Shown one piece after another: positions 8,267 through 17,060 of a stretch of DNA of 64,000 bases. Each line of letters starts with the position of its first letter. The first letter of the stretch is position 1. A model generated the notes under the pieces. The model saw only the letters and a program-made list of their open reading frames with translations. It ran no database searches and had not been told where the DNA came from. The DNA is taken from positions 885,978-949,977 of the forward strand of contig NZ_BBUZ01000022.1 of the NCBI RefSeq assembly GCF_001417735.1. The letters are read 5' to 3'. The translations under genes were made by a program, and so were the position numbers. Source of the DNA: Streptomyces sp. NBRC 110028. Lineage in GTDB: Bacteria > Actinomycetota > Actinomycetes > Streptomycetales > Streptomycetaceae.

Positions 8267-10069
8267 GTGACGCAGAGCGGACAGGGGGACGAGCCGCAGC
8301 TGCCTGCGGTCCGTGAGGGCGTTGTGCTGCCCGCTCAGGGTGACCCCTGGCCCCCGGAGCCCTCGGACCACTCGGACCGTACGGGGCACCAGCACGGCGC
8401 CCCGGCCGGTGGGCAGGCCTGGGGCCAGCCCTGGGGACCCCAGGACGCACCGCAGGGCGCGGGCCCGCTGCCGCCCGAGGGCGCGCCGTACGGTCCCTCG
8501 GGGCAGGCGTACGGGGCGCCGCAGCCGGGGCCCGGGCAGTCGTACGGGCTGCCGTCGGGGGCGGACCAGCCGTACGGGCCGCCGCCGCAGGCCCCCGGGC
8601 AGTCGTTCGGCCCGCCGTCGGGGGCTGACCAGTCGTACGGGGCGCCGCAGGGCTGGGCGCCGCAACAGCCCCTGCCGCAGCAGCAGTCGCCGCAGCACCA
8701 CCAGCCTCCCGCGTACCAGCAGCCGCAGCCGCCGCAGCAGCCTCTCGCGTACCAGCAGCCGGAACAGCCCCAGCCGCCCGCGTACGCACAGCCGCAGCCG
8801 GGCAGACAGCCGCAGCCCGAGCCCTACACCGGTGCCGCCGACGAGACGCAGGTGCTGCCGCCGCAGCCCGCGGGCGACGCCGAGGCGACCCAGTACCTGC
8901 CCCCCGTGCCCGGTGCCGGGGCCGGCCACGCCGCGCGGCCGCAGCCCCCGCAGCAGCCCTCCGCCAGCGCGCCGCTGCCGCCCGAGAACCGGCCCGCCAA
9001 GGCCGAGGCGCCCGGCGAGTCCACCACCCAGCTGCGCACCGTGCGCCCCGGCCGCGGCGCGCACCGTGGCCGCCCGCAGCAGTCCGCGCCCGCCGCTCCG
9101 GCCGGGGCGGCGGAGGAGACCGCCGTACTCCCGGCCCCGGTCCCGGCAGCCGCGCCGCCGAAGCCCGCCCCGTCCCGGCGCGCCCGGCAGCAGCAACAGC
9201 AGCAGCCGCCGAAGCCCACCGGTTCCCCCTTCGCGATCCGCCCCGGCCGTCCGGGCGACCGGCCGCCGCCCTCCGAGTTCGACGGGCTGTTCCGGGCCGA
9301 CGGCGCCGCCGCCCCGGGCGCCGGTGCCGGCTCTCCCGGCGAGACGCAGCAGCTGCCGCAGTTCAGCGCCCCCGCCCCGGCCCCCGGGGACGCGGGCGGC
9401 GGGCACGGCGGCCGTGGTGGTCGTGTCGGGCGCCGTCGCCCGATGTCGCCCGCCGTGCTCGTCGGCATCGTGGTCGCGGGCTGCGGGATCGCCGGGCTCG
9501 CCGCCGGAGCGGCGCTCAGCGCGGGCGGTGACGACGGGAAGAGGGACGACAACACGACGCTGGGCAGCTCGGAGCCGAGCGATGGTCAGAGCGAGCCGAG
9601 CAAGTCGGCCGACCCCGCGGAGCCGCAGGCGAAGTCGCTGGACGCGCTTCTCAAGGACAGCAACAACAGCCGCTCGGCGGTGATCAACGCCGTGAACAAC
9701 ATCAAGTCCTGCAAGGCCCTGCCCAAGGCCGCCTCGGACCTGCGCACGGCCGCTCGTCAGCGCAACGACCTGGTGACCCGGCTGGGCAAGCTGACCATCG
9801 ACAAGCTGCCGAACCACACCGAGCTGACCGCGTCCCTGACCAAGGCGTGGAAGTCCTCCGCGCAGGCCGACAGCCAGTACGCGGCGTGGGCCGACCAGGC
9901 GCGCGGCAAGAAGGGCTGCCACAAGGGCCAGGCCCGCCGGACCGGGCGGGTCGGGGCGGCCGAGCGGGCCAGCGGCGAGGCGACCGCGGCCAAGCGGAAG
10001 GCGGCCGAGCTGTGGAACCCGCTCGCCGGGAAGTACAACCTCACCAAGCACGAGGCCACCCAGCTGTGA
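8267..10069 (+). CDS. Membrane protein with long Pro/Gln-rich cytoplasmic domain
   Basis: A 600-residue protein of unknown function. Residues 1 to about 390 are low-complexity, rich in Pro, Gln, Gly and Ala, with repeated YGPPSG/YGAPQ-like units and runs of glutamine. A single transmembrane helix (VLVGIVVAGCGIAGLAAGAA) lies near 395-415. The C-terminal 185 residues are predicted extracellular and mostly helical, with two cysteines (SCKAL and GCHKG) and the charged surface of a coiled-coil bundle. Orientation follows from the Arg-rich stretch before the helix. GTG 8267 has AAGGAG five bases upstream. It ends at a strong hairpin. Its position after the NsdA-like gene suggests a developmental or envelope role, but no function is shown. 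Confidence 0.8.
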   Translation: MTQSGQGDEPQLPAVREGVVLPAQGDPWPPEPSDHSDRTGHQHGAPAGGQAWGQPWGPQDAPQGAGPLPPEGAPYGPSGQAYGAPQPGPGQSYGLPSGADQPYGPPPQAPGQSFGPPSGADQSYGAPQGWAPQQPLPQQQSPQHHQPPAYQQPQPPQQPLAYQQPEQPQPPAYAQPQPGRQPQPEPYTGAADETQVLPPQPAGDAEATQYLPPVPGAGAGHAARPQPPQQPSASAPLPPENRPAKAEAPGESTTQLRTVRPGRGAHRGRPQQSAPAAPAGAAEETAVLPAPVPAAAPPKPAPSRRARQQQQQQPPKPTGSPFAIRPGRPGDRPPPSEFDGLFRADGAAAPGAGAGSPGETQQLPQFSAPAPAPGDAGGGHGGRGGRVGRRRPMSPAVLVGIVVAGCGIAGLAAGAALSAGGDDGKRDDNTTLGSSEPSDGQSEPSKSADPAEPQAKSLDALLKDSNNSRSAVINAVNNIKSCKALPKAASDLRTAARQRNDLVTRLGKLTIDKLPNHTELTASLTKAWKSSAQADSQYAAWADQARGKKGCHKGQARRTGRVGAAERASGEATAAKRKAAELWNPLAGKYNLTKHEATQL

Positions 10070-10092
10070 CCAGCGGCACATGAGCCGACGAA

Positions 10093-10120
10093 GCCGCCGG
10101 GTCCGGATGAACCCGGCGGC
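10093..10120. terminator. Terminator hairpin between convergent genes
   Basis: A perfect 10-bp stem (10093-10102 with 10111-10120) has an eight-base loop. It lies between the stop of the Pro/Gln-rich protein gene and the stop of the leftward solute-binding protein gene. Confidence 0.75.
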
Positions 10121-10137
10121 CCGGTGGAGGAGCCGGC

Positions 10138-11457
10138 TCAGTCCCGGGGGCCGTACCGCTCCAGCGTCTTCGCCACGTTGACGAACCCCTTGCGCACCCC
10201 GACCAGCCGCCCGTCGCGCACCACCTGGTAGGTGACGTCGGCGTTCACGATCCGCGGATAGTCCGGCACGTTCAGCGGGTCGTCGTATCCCCAGCGCAGC
10301 GGGGGCGTCAGGCCGCCGGTGTCGACCTTGTGGCCGTGGTCCAGCGCGTTGCGCACGGTGCGCGCGCTGATGTCGCCGGGTTTCAGGGACATCAGGACGG
10401 AGCGCAGCGCGGTGTAGGCGATCCAGGTGGTCTGGGTGCCCGCGTCGTCGGGGTCGATGCGGTTGTCGTCGAAGGCGTACTTGTTGATGACCTTCTTCAT
10501 CGGACCCCAGCGCGGATCGTCCGGGGGCGGGTACCAGCCCGTGGCGTACGTCCCCTCCAGCGGGCTCTTGCTGCCGCCCGTGCTGTCGACCAGGGACTGC
10601 CGGACGCTGCCCATGATGGAGGCGATCCGCACCTTCGGGTGATCCTCCTGGACGCGCCGGAAGGAGTCGAAGAAGGTGCCCGTGCGGTTGCCGAGCGCGG
10701 CGGTGACGCAGGAGTTCTCCAGCTTGGCGCCCGCGGCGGCGGAGCCCAGGGAGCTGTCGGCGCCGACGTCCTCCAGGGCGGTGGTGGCCTGCGAGCTGTA
10801 GTCGCCCGCGCCCTCGGGGGCGCGTATGTCATGGGCGGGCTTGCGGCCCGCCGCCTTGAGCCCGGCGTCGAGCAGTTCGGGGAGTTCGTCGCCCGCGATG
10901 GTGTCGGGGCGTACCAGTGAGACGTGTTCGCAGCGGGAGCCGAGCTGGCGGCCGTTGCCCGCGAGCAGGGTGGCCTGGCCGCCGTTGACGGGGTAGGAGT
11001 ACGGGCTGTTGAACTCCTCCTGGGACACCCCGTAGCCCCCGATGTACGGGATTCCGGCGACCTCCAGCGGGGAGGTGAACGAGCGGCCGTGCTGGCTGTA
11101 CGAGCCGACGACCGCGACGGCCTTCGCCTTGCCCGCCTCCTGCGCGCAGCGCGCGGCCCGGACCGAGTCGTTGCGCTCGTTGCAGGTGATCACCTTGAGC
11201 TTGCGGCCGTGGATGCCGCCGCCGGCGTTGACCCAGCGCGCGTACGCCTGCGCCATGGCGGGCATTCCCGGCATATTGGTCGCCTTGGTGCCCTCGGGAG
11301 CCCATGTCATCACGGTGATGGGCTTGTTGTCGGCCCCCTTCGCCAGGCCCGGCAGCGAGCCGCAGCTGGTCAGCGAGGAGGCGCCGGCTGCGGTGCACAG
11401 TGCGGCGACGGCGGCTGCTCGTAGGGTGCGGGGGGAGGGGCGTCGCCGTCCGGTCAT
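10138..11457 (-). CDS. ABC-type solute-binding lipoprotein (branched-chain amino acid receptor-like)
   Basis: A 439-residue predicted lipoprotein with an N-terminal signal and lipobox LTSC at about 29-32. The mature part has the two-lobe periplasmic-binding-protein pattern of the Leu/Ile/Val-receptor (Peripla_BP_6) family: AYARWVNAGGGIHGRKLKVI early, AVVGSYSQHG in the ligand pocket region, and the GIPYIGGYG hinge-like segment. The ligand is unknown, and no permease or ATPase gene is adjacent, so it is either an orphan receptor or works with a distant transporter. The start ATG 11457 leads directly into a Arg-rich signal n-region. It is divergent from the SCO4402-family gene. Confidence 0.82.
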   Translation of the reverse strand: MTGRRRPSPRTLRAAAVAALCTAAGASSLTSCGSLPGLAKGADNKPITVMTWAPEGTKATNMPGMPAMAQAYARWVNAGGGIHGRKLKVITCNERNDSVRAARCAQEAGKAKAVAVVGSYSQHGRSFTSPLEVAGIPYIGGYGVSQEEFNSPYSYPVNGGQATLLAGNGRQLGSRCEHVSLVRPDTIAGDELPELLDAGLKAAGRKPAHDIRAPEGAGDYSSQATTALEDVGADSSLGSAAAGAKLENSCVTAALGNRTGTFFDSFRRVQEDHPKVRIASIMGSVRQSLVDSTGGSKSPLEGTYATGWYPPPDDPRWGPMKKVINKYAFDDNRIDPDDAGTQTTWIAYTALRSVLMSLKPGDISARTVRNALDHGHKVDTGGLTPPLRWGYDDPLNVPDYPRIVNADVTYQVVRDGRLVGVRKGFVNVAKTLERYGPRD

Positions 11458-11629
11458 GCCATGGGAGCCTGGTGCTCCGGACGGAACACCTCCGTTATGG
11501 CGGGGAACGCGCGGGTATCGGAAAGGTGAACACCCGGGGGGTTATGCGTCCCTCTGTGTGAAGAACGTACGATCGATCACTGTGCAAGGTTCGGAGAAGT
11601 CTTCCCGTCGCGGCCATCGCTCGACCACC

Positions 11630-12076
11630 ATGGGCGGTATGCCTGTCAACGACATGCCGTGGTGGCGCTGGCGTACCCATGTGCGCTCGGCGCTGCACAT
11701 GCTCTCTGACCCGGTCTTCCAGCAGGAGTGCTGGCTGGCCGGGCAACCCGGATACGGCGATGTCACCGACGCCGTCTACCGCCTGGTCGAGGACACCTGG
11801 CTGGACAACTGGTCCGCCGAGAAGTACGTCGGCACGATCTTCCGTGACTCCCAGGAGGCGGCGCTCGTCGACGTCGCCGTGCTGCGGGTGCTGAGGATCC
11901 TCCACCAGGTCGGCGCGGACGCCCCGGTCTCGGCGTACATCCAGCACCACGGCTGGCCGGAGGCGGTGCGGGCGGCCCGCGACGCCCATGTGCGGCTGGC
12001 CACCAACGACGGCGAGGACCCGGACGTGCCGCCGCGCACCCTCGAGGTGCTGGCGATCATGACGCAGGCGGGTTAG
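11630..12076 (+). CDS. SCO4402-family conserved protein
   Basis: A 148-residue soluble protein that I recognise as a conserved streptomycete family usually found just before purU. It is rich in acidic and Trp residues (MPWWRWRTHVRSALHML near the N terminus, YRLVEDTWLDNWSAEKYVG in the middle) and mostly helical. No catalytic motif is visible. The start is uncertain: ATG 11630 (MGGMPVND) fits the family, with ATG 11639 and GTG 11582 as alternatives, and no clear ribosome site. The 44-base gap to purU suggests co-transcription. Confidence 0.75.
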   Translation: MGGMPVNDMPWWRWRTHVRSALHMLSDPVFQQECWLAGQPGYGDVTDAVYRLVEDTWLDNWSAEKYVGTIFRDSQEAALVDVAVLRVLRILHQVGADAPVSAYIQHHGWPEAVRAARDAHVRLATNDGEDPDVPPRTLEVLAIMTQAG

Positions 12077-12120
12077 TGACGGTCCCGAGGAGTGTCGCGG
12101 GTGTGCGACGCTATGGAGTC

Positions 12121-12990
12121 ATGAGCGAGTCGCATTCCGTTCCCGACCAGTACATCCTCACGCTGTCCTGCCCGGACAAGCAGGGCATCGTGCACGCCGT
12201 GTCGAGTTACCTCTTCATGACCGGCTGCAACATCGAGGACAGCCAGCAGTTCGGGGACCGGGACACGGGGCTCTTCTTCATGCGGGTGCACTTCCGTGCC
12301 GTCTCCCCGGTGAAGGTGGAGGACCTGCGGGCGAGCTTCGCGGCGGTCGGGGACTCCTTCGGGATGGACTGGCAGATCCACCGGGCGGACCAGAAGATGC
12401 GCATCGTGCTGATGGTCAGCAAGTTCGGGCACTGCCTGAACGATCTGCTCTTCCGCTCCCGGATCGGCGCGCTCCCGGTGGAGATCGCGGCCGTGGTCTC
12501 CAACCACACCGACTTCCGTGAGCTGGTGGGCTCGTACGGGATTCCGTTCCGGCACATCCCGGTCACCAAGGAGACCAAGCAGCAGGCCGAGGCGGAGCTG
12601 CTGGAGCTGGTGCGGGCGGAGAACGTCGAGCTGGTGGTGCTGGCCCGCTACATGCAGGTGCTCTCCGATGACCTGTGCAAGGAGCTGTCCGGCCGCATCA
12701 TCAACATCCACCACTCCTTCCTCCCGAGCTTCAAGGGCGCCAAGCCGTACCACCAGGCCCATGCGCGCGGGGTGAAGCTGATCGGTGCGACGGCGCACTA
12801 TGTGACGGCCGACCTGGACGAGGGCCCGATCATCGAGCAGGAGGTCGAGCGCGTCGGTCACGAGGTCACCCCGGACCAGCTGGTCGCGGTCGGCCGCGAC
12901 GTGGAGTGCCAGGCGCTGGCGCGCGCGGTGAAGTGGCACAGCGAGCGCCGCGTGCTGCTGAACGGCCACCGTACGGTCGTCTTCGGCTGA
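12121..12990 (+). CDS. purU: Formyltetrahydrofolate deformylase
   Basis: A 289-residue enzyme that hydrolyses 10-formyl-tetrahydrofolate to formate and tetrahydrofolate, balancing one-carbon units for purine synthesis. An ACT domain occupies about residues 8-85 (YILTLSCPDKQGIVHAVS). The formyl-transferase fold follows from about residue 95 (MRIVLMVSKFGHCLNDLL). The catalytic HHSFLPSFKGAKPYHQA segment holds the His and, downstream, the Asp of TADLDEGPII. Length and motifs match full-length PurU. ATG 12121 was chosen because the ACT domain starts directly after it. The last codons and stop are part of an 11-bp tandem repeat that continues into the intergenic region. Confidence 0.96.
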   Translation: MSESHSVPDQYILTLSCPDKQGIVHAVSSYLFMTGCNIEDSQQFGDRDTGLFFMRVHFRAVSPVKVEDLRASFAAVGDSFGMDWQIHRADQKMRIVLMVSKFGHCLNDLLFRSRIGALPVEIAAVVSNHTDFRELVGSYGIPFRHIPVTKETKQQAEAELLELVRAENVELVVLARYMQVLSDDLCKELSGRIINIHHSFLPSFKGAKPYHQAHARGVKLIGATAHYVTADLDEGPIIEQEVERVGHEVTPDQLVAVGRDVECQALARAVKWHSERRVLLNGHRTVVFG

Positions 12991-13009
12991 TCTTCGGCTG
13001 ATCTTCGGT
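12980..13009. repeat. 11-bp tandem repeat spanning the purU stop
   Basis: TCTTCGGCTGA occurs at 12980-12990 and 12991-13001, with a partial third copy. The first copy encodes the last residues and stop of PurU, so the repeat duplicates the stop codon. Confidence 0.9.
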
Positions 13010-13028
13010 CGACCTCTCGCGGTCGCGG

Positions 13029-14495
13029 TCACAGCCGCGACAGCGAGGCCGCCGCGAACAGCACGTCGCGGATCGCCTCCACGTCCCCCAGCTGCCCCAC
13101 CGCCGCCTCCTGCGGCGGCACATGCCCGGCCGCCAGCTGGTAGAACGCCTCCGGGTCCAGCGCGATGTGGGCCACCGTCTCCTCCGCCGTGCCCACGGCG
13201 GCCGGTGAGTCCAGCGGGATGTACCAGTCGCCTCCGCCGGTGCCCTCGACCTCCAGATGGAGCGTACGGCCCGGGGCGCCCGCCTCCACCAGGCGGCGCG
13301 GCGGGGCGGCGAGCCCGGCGCGGCGCCGCTCGGCCAGCGCGTCGGGCAGCAGCCGGGCACACAGGTCGATCATGGCCTTGAGGTGGGCGGACGAGGGAAG
13401 TTCATAGGGGTAGTCGACGGCCTCGGCGATGTCCCCGGCGTGCACCCAGCACTCGAAGGCGCGGTCCAGGAACGCGTCGCGGACCGGCAGCGTGAAGTCC
13501 CCGAACGGGACGGAGAGGTCCGAGGCCCCGCGCCCGGCGAACGACACCGTACGGACCAGGGAATGCCCCTGCTCGCGCCACAACTCGCGCAGCAGGGCGG
13601 ACGGGCCGGTTCCGCCCGCGGCGTCGGGCTCCGCGTGCCAGTACGCGTCCGTACGGGCCGCGGGTGAGCCGGGGGCGTCCTCGCCGAGCGGATCGGGCAG
13701 CCCGAGGGCGGCGGCCACGATGCCGTCCACCGCCATCAGATGCCCGATCACCCCGGCGACGGTGGTGTCCCGCCCGGTGAGCCGCTGCCCGTCGAACCAC
13801 TTGAGCCGCACCGGAGCGCGCCATTCGGCCTCGCCCATGTCCCGCAGCAGCGCGTCCAGCCGGGCGGCCTCCGCGTCGTACGCGGCGGCCCAGCCCGGCA
13901 CCGGTATCCGCGCCGGGCGGCGGCCGAGGCACCCGGCCAGCACCCGGGAGCGGAGCAGCGGGTCGAGGTCGAGGCTGTGCTCGGCGTGCAGCAGCCCCAC
14001 GGCCTGGCGCAGCCGCAGCGCTTCCTCGGCGCAGGAGGTGCAGTGGTTGAGGTGTTTCTCGACGGCGGCGGTCTCGTCCGGGGAGCACGCGGCGAGCGCC
14101 CAGGCGCCGAGGAACGACCGCAGCACATCGTGCGAGGGCGGCTGCGGTGGATCGGTGTGGGTGCCGGTTCGCCGGGGCGCCGGGGACGCCTCGGGTGGGC
14201 TTTCCGGATGTATCGTGCTTTCCGGATTGTTGGGTGCTTTCGGCTTTTCCGGGCCTTCCGGGCTTTCCGCTTCTTCCGGGTCCTCGGGTTCGGGCGCCAA
14301 CGGCAGGGGCCCCGGCCAGCCGCTGGTGTCCTCGGGGGCGGACCGCGGGGTCGGGATGCGGGGCGGCCCGGCCGGTTCGGGCGGAATGCCCGGCAAGTCG
14401 CCGGGACCGTCTCTGTCGTCGCCGAATCCGCCGCCGAAACCGTCACCGAATCCGTCGCCGGGGTCGTACCGCTCCGGGCCGCCCGCGCCGCTCAC
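13029..14495 (-). CDS. Zinc-finger anti-sigma factor fused to a mycothiol-dependent maleylpyruvate isomerase-type domain
   Basis: A 488-residue anti-sigma factor for the ECF sigma factor encoded just upstream. Residues 1 to about 120 are Gly/Pro/Glu-rich and disordered. A zinc anti-sigma (ZAS) motif HLNHCTSC (HxxxCxxC) lies near 145-155. A MDMPI/DinB-like helical bundle (AYDAEAARLDALLRDM, then the conserved TVAGVIGHLMAVDG) fills the rest. No transmembrane helix is seen, so it is a soluble anti-sigma factor that could sense redox or thiols through its zinc site. Its GTG overlaps the sigma stop as GTGA, which couples translation and balances the pair stoichiometrically. Confidence 0.85.
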   Translation of the reverse strand: MSGAGGPERYDPGDGFGDGFGGGFGDDRDGPGDLPGIPPEPAGPPRIPTPRSAPEDTSGWPGPLPLAPEPEDPEEAESPEGPEKPKAPNNPESTIHPESPPEASPAPRRTGTHTDPPQPPSHDVLRSFLGAWALAACSPDETAAVEKHLNHCTSCAEEALRLRQAVGLLHAEHSLDLDPLLRSRVLAGCLGRRPARIPVPGWAAAYDAEAARLDALLRDMGEAEWRAPVRLKWFDGQRLTGRDTTVAGVIGHLMAVDGIVAAALGLPDPLGEDAPGSPAARTDAYWHAEPDAAGGTGPSALLRELWREQGHSLVRTVSFAGRGASDLSVPFGDFTLPVRDAFLDRAFECWVHAGDIAEAVDYPYELPSSAHLKAMIDLCARLLPDALAERRRAGLAAPPRRLVEAGAPGRTLHLEVEGTGGGDWYIPLDSPAAVGTAEETVAHIALDPEAFYQLAAGHVPPQEAAVGQLGDVEAIRDVLFAAASLSRL

Positions 14496-15091
14496 AGCGA
14501 CCGCCCGTAACCGGGAGGCGCCATGGTGCGCGGCGGCGGGACGTAGGCGGTGGAGAGCAGTTGGAGCCCGAGCCGCAGGCGGCGCCTGGCCTCGTCCTCG
14601 GTCACTCCCAGGGCGGCGGCGGCCTGGCGGTAGTCGCGGCGGTCGAAGTAGGCCAGCTCCAGGGCGGCGCGCAGCGGGGCGGGCATGGACGTGACGATGT
14701 AGTCGGCGCGAGCCGCTACGGAGGCGTCGCGGATGCGCTCCTCGATGGCGGCCTCATCGCAGCCGCCACCGCCACCGCCACCGCCACCGTCCTCGGCCTC
14801 CTCGGCGGTCCGCGACCGCAGCCGGTGCACCGCCTGGCGGTGGGCGAGGGTGGCGATCCAGGAGCGCAGGGAGCCCTGTTTGGGGTCGTACGCGTCCGGG
14901 TTCTCCCAGACGTAGGTGAAGACCTCGCGGGTGATGCGGTCGGCCGCGTCCTCGTCCTCCATGACGCGATGCGCGAGATGGTGGACCAGGGAGGCGAAGC
15001 GGTCGTACAACTCGCCGAGCGCGGCGGCCTCGCCGCGCGCCAGCCGCTGCTGCATCCTGCGGTCCCAGCGGGGCGGTGCGTCGTTCGCCAT
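14492..15091 (-). CDS. ECF-family RNA polymerase sigma factor
   Basis: A 199-residue sigma-70 family protein. Region 2 is at about residues 20-90 (LYDRFASLVHHLAHRVM, then ITREVFTYVWENPDAYD and RSWIATLAHRQAVHRLR). Region 4 is at about 135-185 (LPAPLRAALELAYF-type, here MPAPLRAALELAYFDRRDY, then QAAAALGVTEDEARRRLRLG). A poly-glycine tract of nine residues, encoded by CCGCCA hexamer repeats near 14763-14790, links the two and is likely to vary in length between strains. It heads a two-gene operon with its anti-sigma factor and is divergent from a STAS anti-anti-sigma gene. Confidence 0.92.
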   Translation of the reverse strand: MANDAPPRWDRRMQQRLARGEAAALGELYDRFASLVHHLAHRVMEDEDAADRITREVFTYVWENPDAYDPKQGSLRSWIATLAHRQAVHRLRSRTAEEAEDGGGGGGGGGCDEAAIEERIRDASVAARADYIVTSMPAPLRAALELAYFDRRDYRQAAAALGVTEDEARRRLRLGLQLLSTAYVPPPRTMAPPGYGRSL

Positions 15092-15312
15092 GCGGCCCCC
15101 ATCCCTGTTCGTCGGCCGGGTCTCCTGGCACTATGCCCACCTTCATATCGAATGTAGTGCCGGGGGCTGACACAACGCGCCTCCATGCGGCAAAGTGCCG
15201 CACAACACGGCTGCGGATGGTATTGGGTCGGTCACGGTGCGCAGGACCGGTGAGACGAAACGCTTCAGCGGGGCTTAGGGTCGTTCCTGCGGTGTGAGAC
15301 GGGGGGAGTTTT

Positions 15313-15360
15313 ATGCGGGGCCGGGCGGGCAGCCGCCCTGGAACAGCAAATTCCGGTTAG
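15313..15360 (+). promoter_or_regulatory. Possible 15-codon leader ORF before the STAS gene
   Basis: ATG 15313 follows GGGGGGAG by five bases, a much stronger ribosome site than that of the STAS gene. It opens a 15-codon frame that stops at 15358-15360, 24 bases before the STAS start. It could be a translated leader that feeds ribosomes to the downstream gene. Expression is inferred only. Confidence 0.35.
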
Positions 15361-15384
15361 CTGCGAGCGAAGGGCTTCGAGCGC

Positions 15385-15777
15385 GTGACGTTGAAGGTGA
15401 TGGAGGACGGACGGGGGGAGTGGGTCGTCCTGCAGGTCTCCGGCGAGATGGACCTCGTGACCTCGCCCGCGGTCCGGCAGCACGTGCACGACGCGGTCGC
15501 CGAAGGCCGCCACTCTCTGGTCCTCGACCTGTCCGATGTCCGCTTCTGCGACTCCAGCGGCGTCGGCGTCCTGATCGCCGCGCGACGGCTGATGCGGTCG
15601 TGCTCGGGCCGGCTCCGGTTGATCCTCCCGCCCCAGGACGCCGCCCACGGCTCCCATGTGCACCGCGTCCTCGCGGCCCTGGGGGTCCGCCGCCTGTTCG
15701 ACGTCTATCCCAATCTGATGGTGGCGACGGACCCCGACGACGACGAACAGGGCGCCGCCGACTCCCTCTCCGCCTAG
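15385..15777 (+). CDS. STAS-domain anti-anti-sigma factor
   Basis: A 130-residue single STAS domain protein of the SpoIIAA/RsbV type. The signature DLSDVRFCDSSGVGVLI (about 50-66) contains the serine that a partner kinase would phosphorylate; the dephospho form would bind an anti-sigma factor. No RsbW-type kinase lies next to it; the neighbouring anti-sigma is of the zinc type, so the partner may be elsewhere. GTG 15385 is preferred because the beta strand TLKVMEDGRGEWVVLQVSG begins there; ATG 15400 would cut into it. It is divergent from the sigma operon and convergent with the histidine kinase gene. Confidence 0.9.
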   Translation: MTLKVMEDGRGEWVVLQVSGEMDLVTSPAVRQHVHDAVAEGRHSLVLDLSDVRFCDSSGVGVLIAARRLMRSCSGRLRLILPPQDAAHGSHVHRVLAALGVRRLFDVYPNLMVATDPDDDEQGAADSLSA

Positions 15778-15884
15778 CCTTCCTGACGTTACGGCCCGTA
15801 CGGCCCTTCCGGTCTGTCAGCCGAAATCGGCCCGGCCGGCGCTCGGTTCGGAACGGGGCTGGGCGGGGTGCAGACCCCCGCGCC

Positions 15885-17060
15885 CTACGACCGTGGCGGC
15901 GCCTTCGGGAAGTCCGCCAGCACCACGAAGCCCCCCTCCTCCGTGGGCTCCGCCGTGAGCGTGCCGCCCAGCAGCGCCGCCCGCTCCCGCAACCCCACCA
16001 GCCCATGGCCGCCGCCCGGCAGCCCCGGCGCCACCGCGGAGGCGTCCGGCGGCCCGTTCCGGACCTCCACCCGCAGCCCGCGCCCCTCGGCGGCCGCCTC
16101 CGCGAGCCGTACCGTCACCCGCGCGCCCGGTGCGTGCTTGCGCACATTGGTCAACGCCTCCTGCACGATGCGGAACGCCGCCCGTTCCACCGCCTCCGGC
16201 CGCCCCGCGAGCCGTGCGTCGTCGGCCTCCTCGTACGCCACGTCCAGCGCGCTCAGCTCGATCAGCCGCGGCAGATCGGCCAGCCGGGGCTGCGGGGTGA
16301 GCTGTTCCAGGTCGCCGCCCGCCGCCCGCAGGATGCCGACCATGTGGCGCAGCTCGTCCAGCGTCCGTACGGACAGCTCGCGGATCGTCCGCGCCCCCTC
16401 CCGCGCCTGCGCGTCCGCCGCGCTGATCTGCACCGCCCCGGCCTGCAGGCTGATCAGGCTGACCTGATGGGCGACGACGTCGTGCATCTCGCGGGCGAGC
16501 CGCGCGCGTTCGGTGCTCAGCACCTGCTCGGCGATCAGCTCGTCGGCGCGGCGGCGGCTGCGGGTCAGATCGTCCAGGCGGGCGGCGAGTTCGCCCCGGG
16601 TGCGCACCAGCAGGCCCAGCGCGATGGGCCCGACGGAGGTGACGCACGCGTCGATCAGGGTGAGCGTGTTCTCCCGGTACGCGGTCGGCTCGAAGTCGGA
16701 CACCGGCCACGGGACGAAGTGCGCGGCGGCCAGCAGCAGCGCCGAGACGCCGAGCAGCCGGGGGCCTGGGCGGCGTTCGGCCACCGTATAGAGCGCGATC
16801 ATCGGCGCGAACCAGATGTAGCCGATGAGGATGCCGGGCAGGGTGGCCAGGAAGACCGGCGCCGGGAAGCGGCGGCGCAGCAGCAGGGCGGCCGCCGCGA
16901 CCAGGGAGACGTTCAGCTCCAGGCCGGGGGTGACGCCGTTGACGAGCAGCGCGTCGGCCACGGCGAACACGACGGGGACCAGCAGCGGCCCCCACTGCCG
17001 CGCCCACCCCGGCAGCCTCCGCCGCCACCGTGGTGCGGACGCGGGCGGGGTGACGGTCAC
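15885..17060 (-). CDS. NarL-type sensor histidine kinase (HisKA_3)
   Basis: A 391-residue membrane histidine kinase. About five or six N-terminal hydrophobic segments span residues 24-150, with no large extracellular sensor loop, as in intramembrane-sensing kinases. A HisKA_3 dimerisation helix follows with phospho-acceptor His193 in ARLAREMHDVVAHQVSL. The ATPase domain has its N-box at QEALTNVRKHA (Asn305) and G-box at GGGHGLVGLRERAALLGG. The GTG start overlaps the stop of the response regulator gene as GTGA. The signal is unknown; its family often responds to envelope stress or antibiotics. Confidence 0.93.
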   Translation of the reverse strand: MTVTPPASAPRWRRRLPGWARQWGPLLVPVVFAVADALLVNGVTPGLELNVSLVAAAALLLRRRFPAPVFLATLPGILIGYIWFAPMIALYTVAERRPGPRLLGVSALLLAAAHFVPWPVSDFEPTAYRENTLTLIDACVTSVGPIALGLLVRTRGELAARLDDLTRSRRRADELIAEQVLSTERARLAREMHDVVAHQVSLISLQAGAVQISAADAQAREGARTIRELSVRTLDELRHMVGILRAAGGDLEQLTPQPRLADLPRLIELSALDVAYEEADDARLAGRPEAVERAAFRIVQEALTNVRKHAPGARVTVRLAEAAAEGRGLRVEVRNGPPDASAVAPGLPGGGHGLVGLRERAALLGGTLTAEPTEEGGFVVLADFPKAPPRS

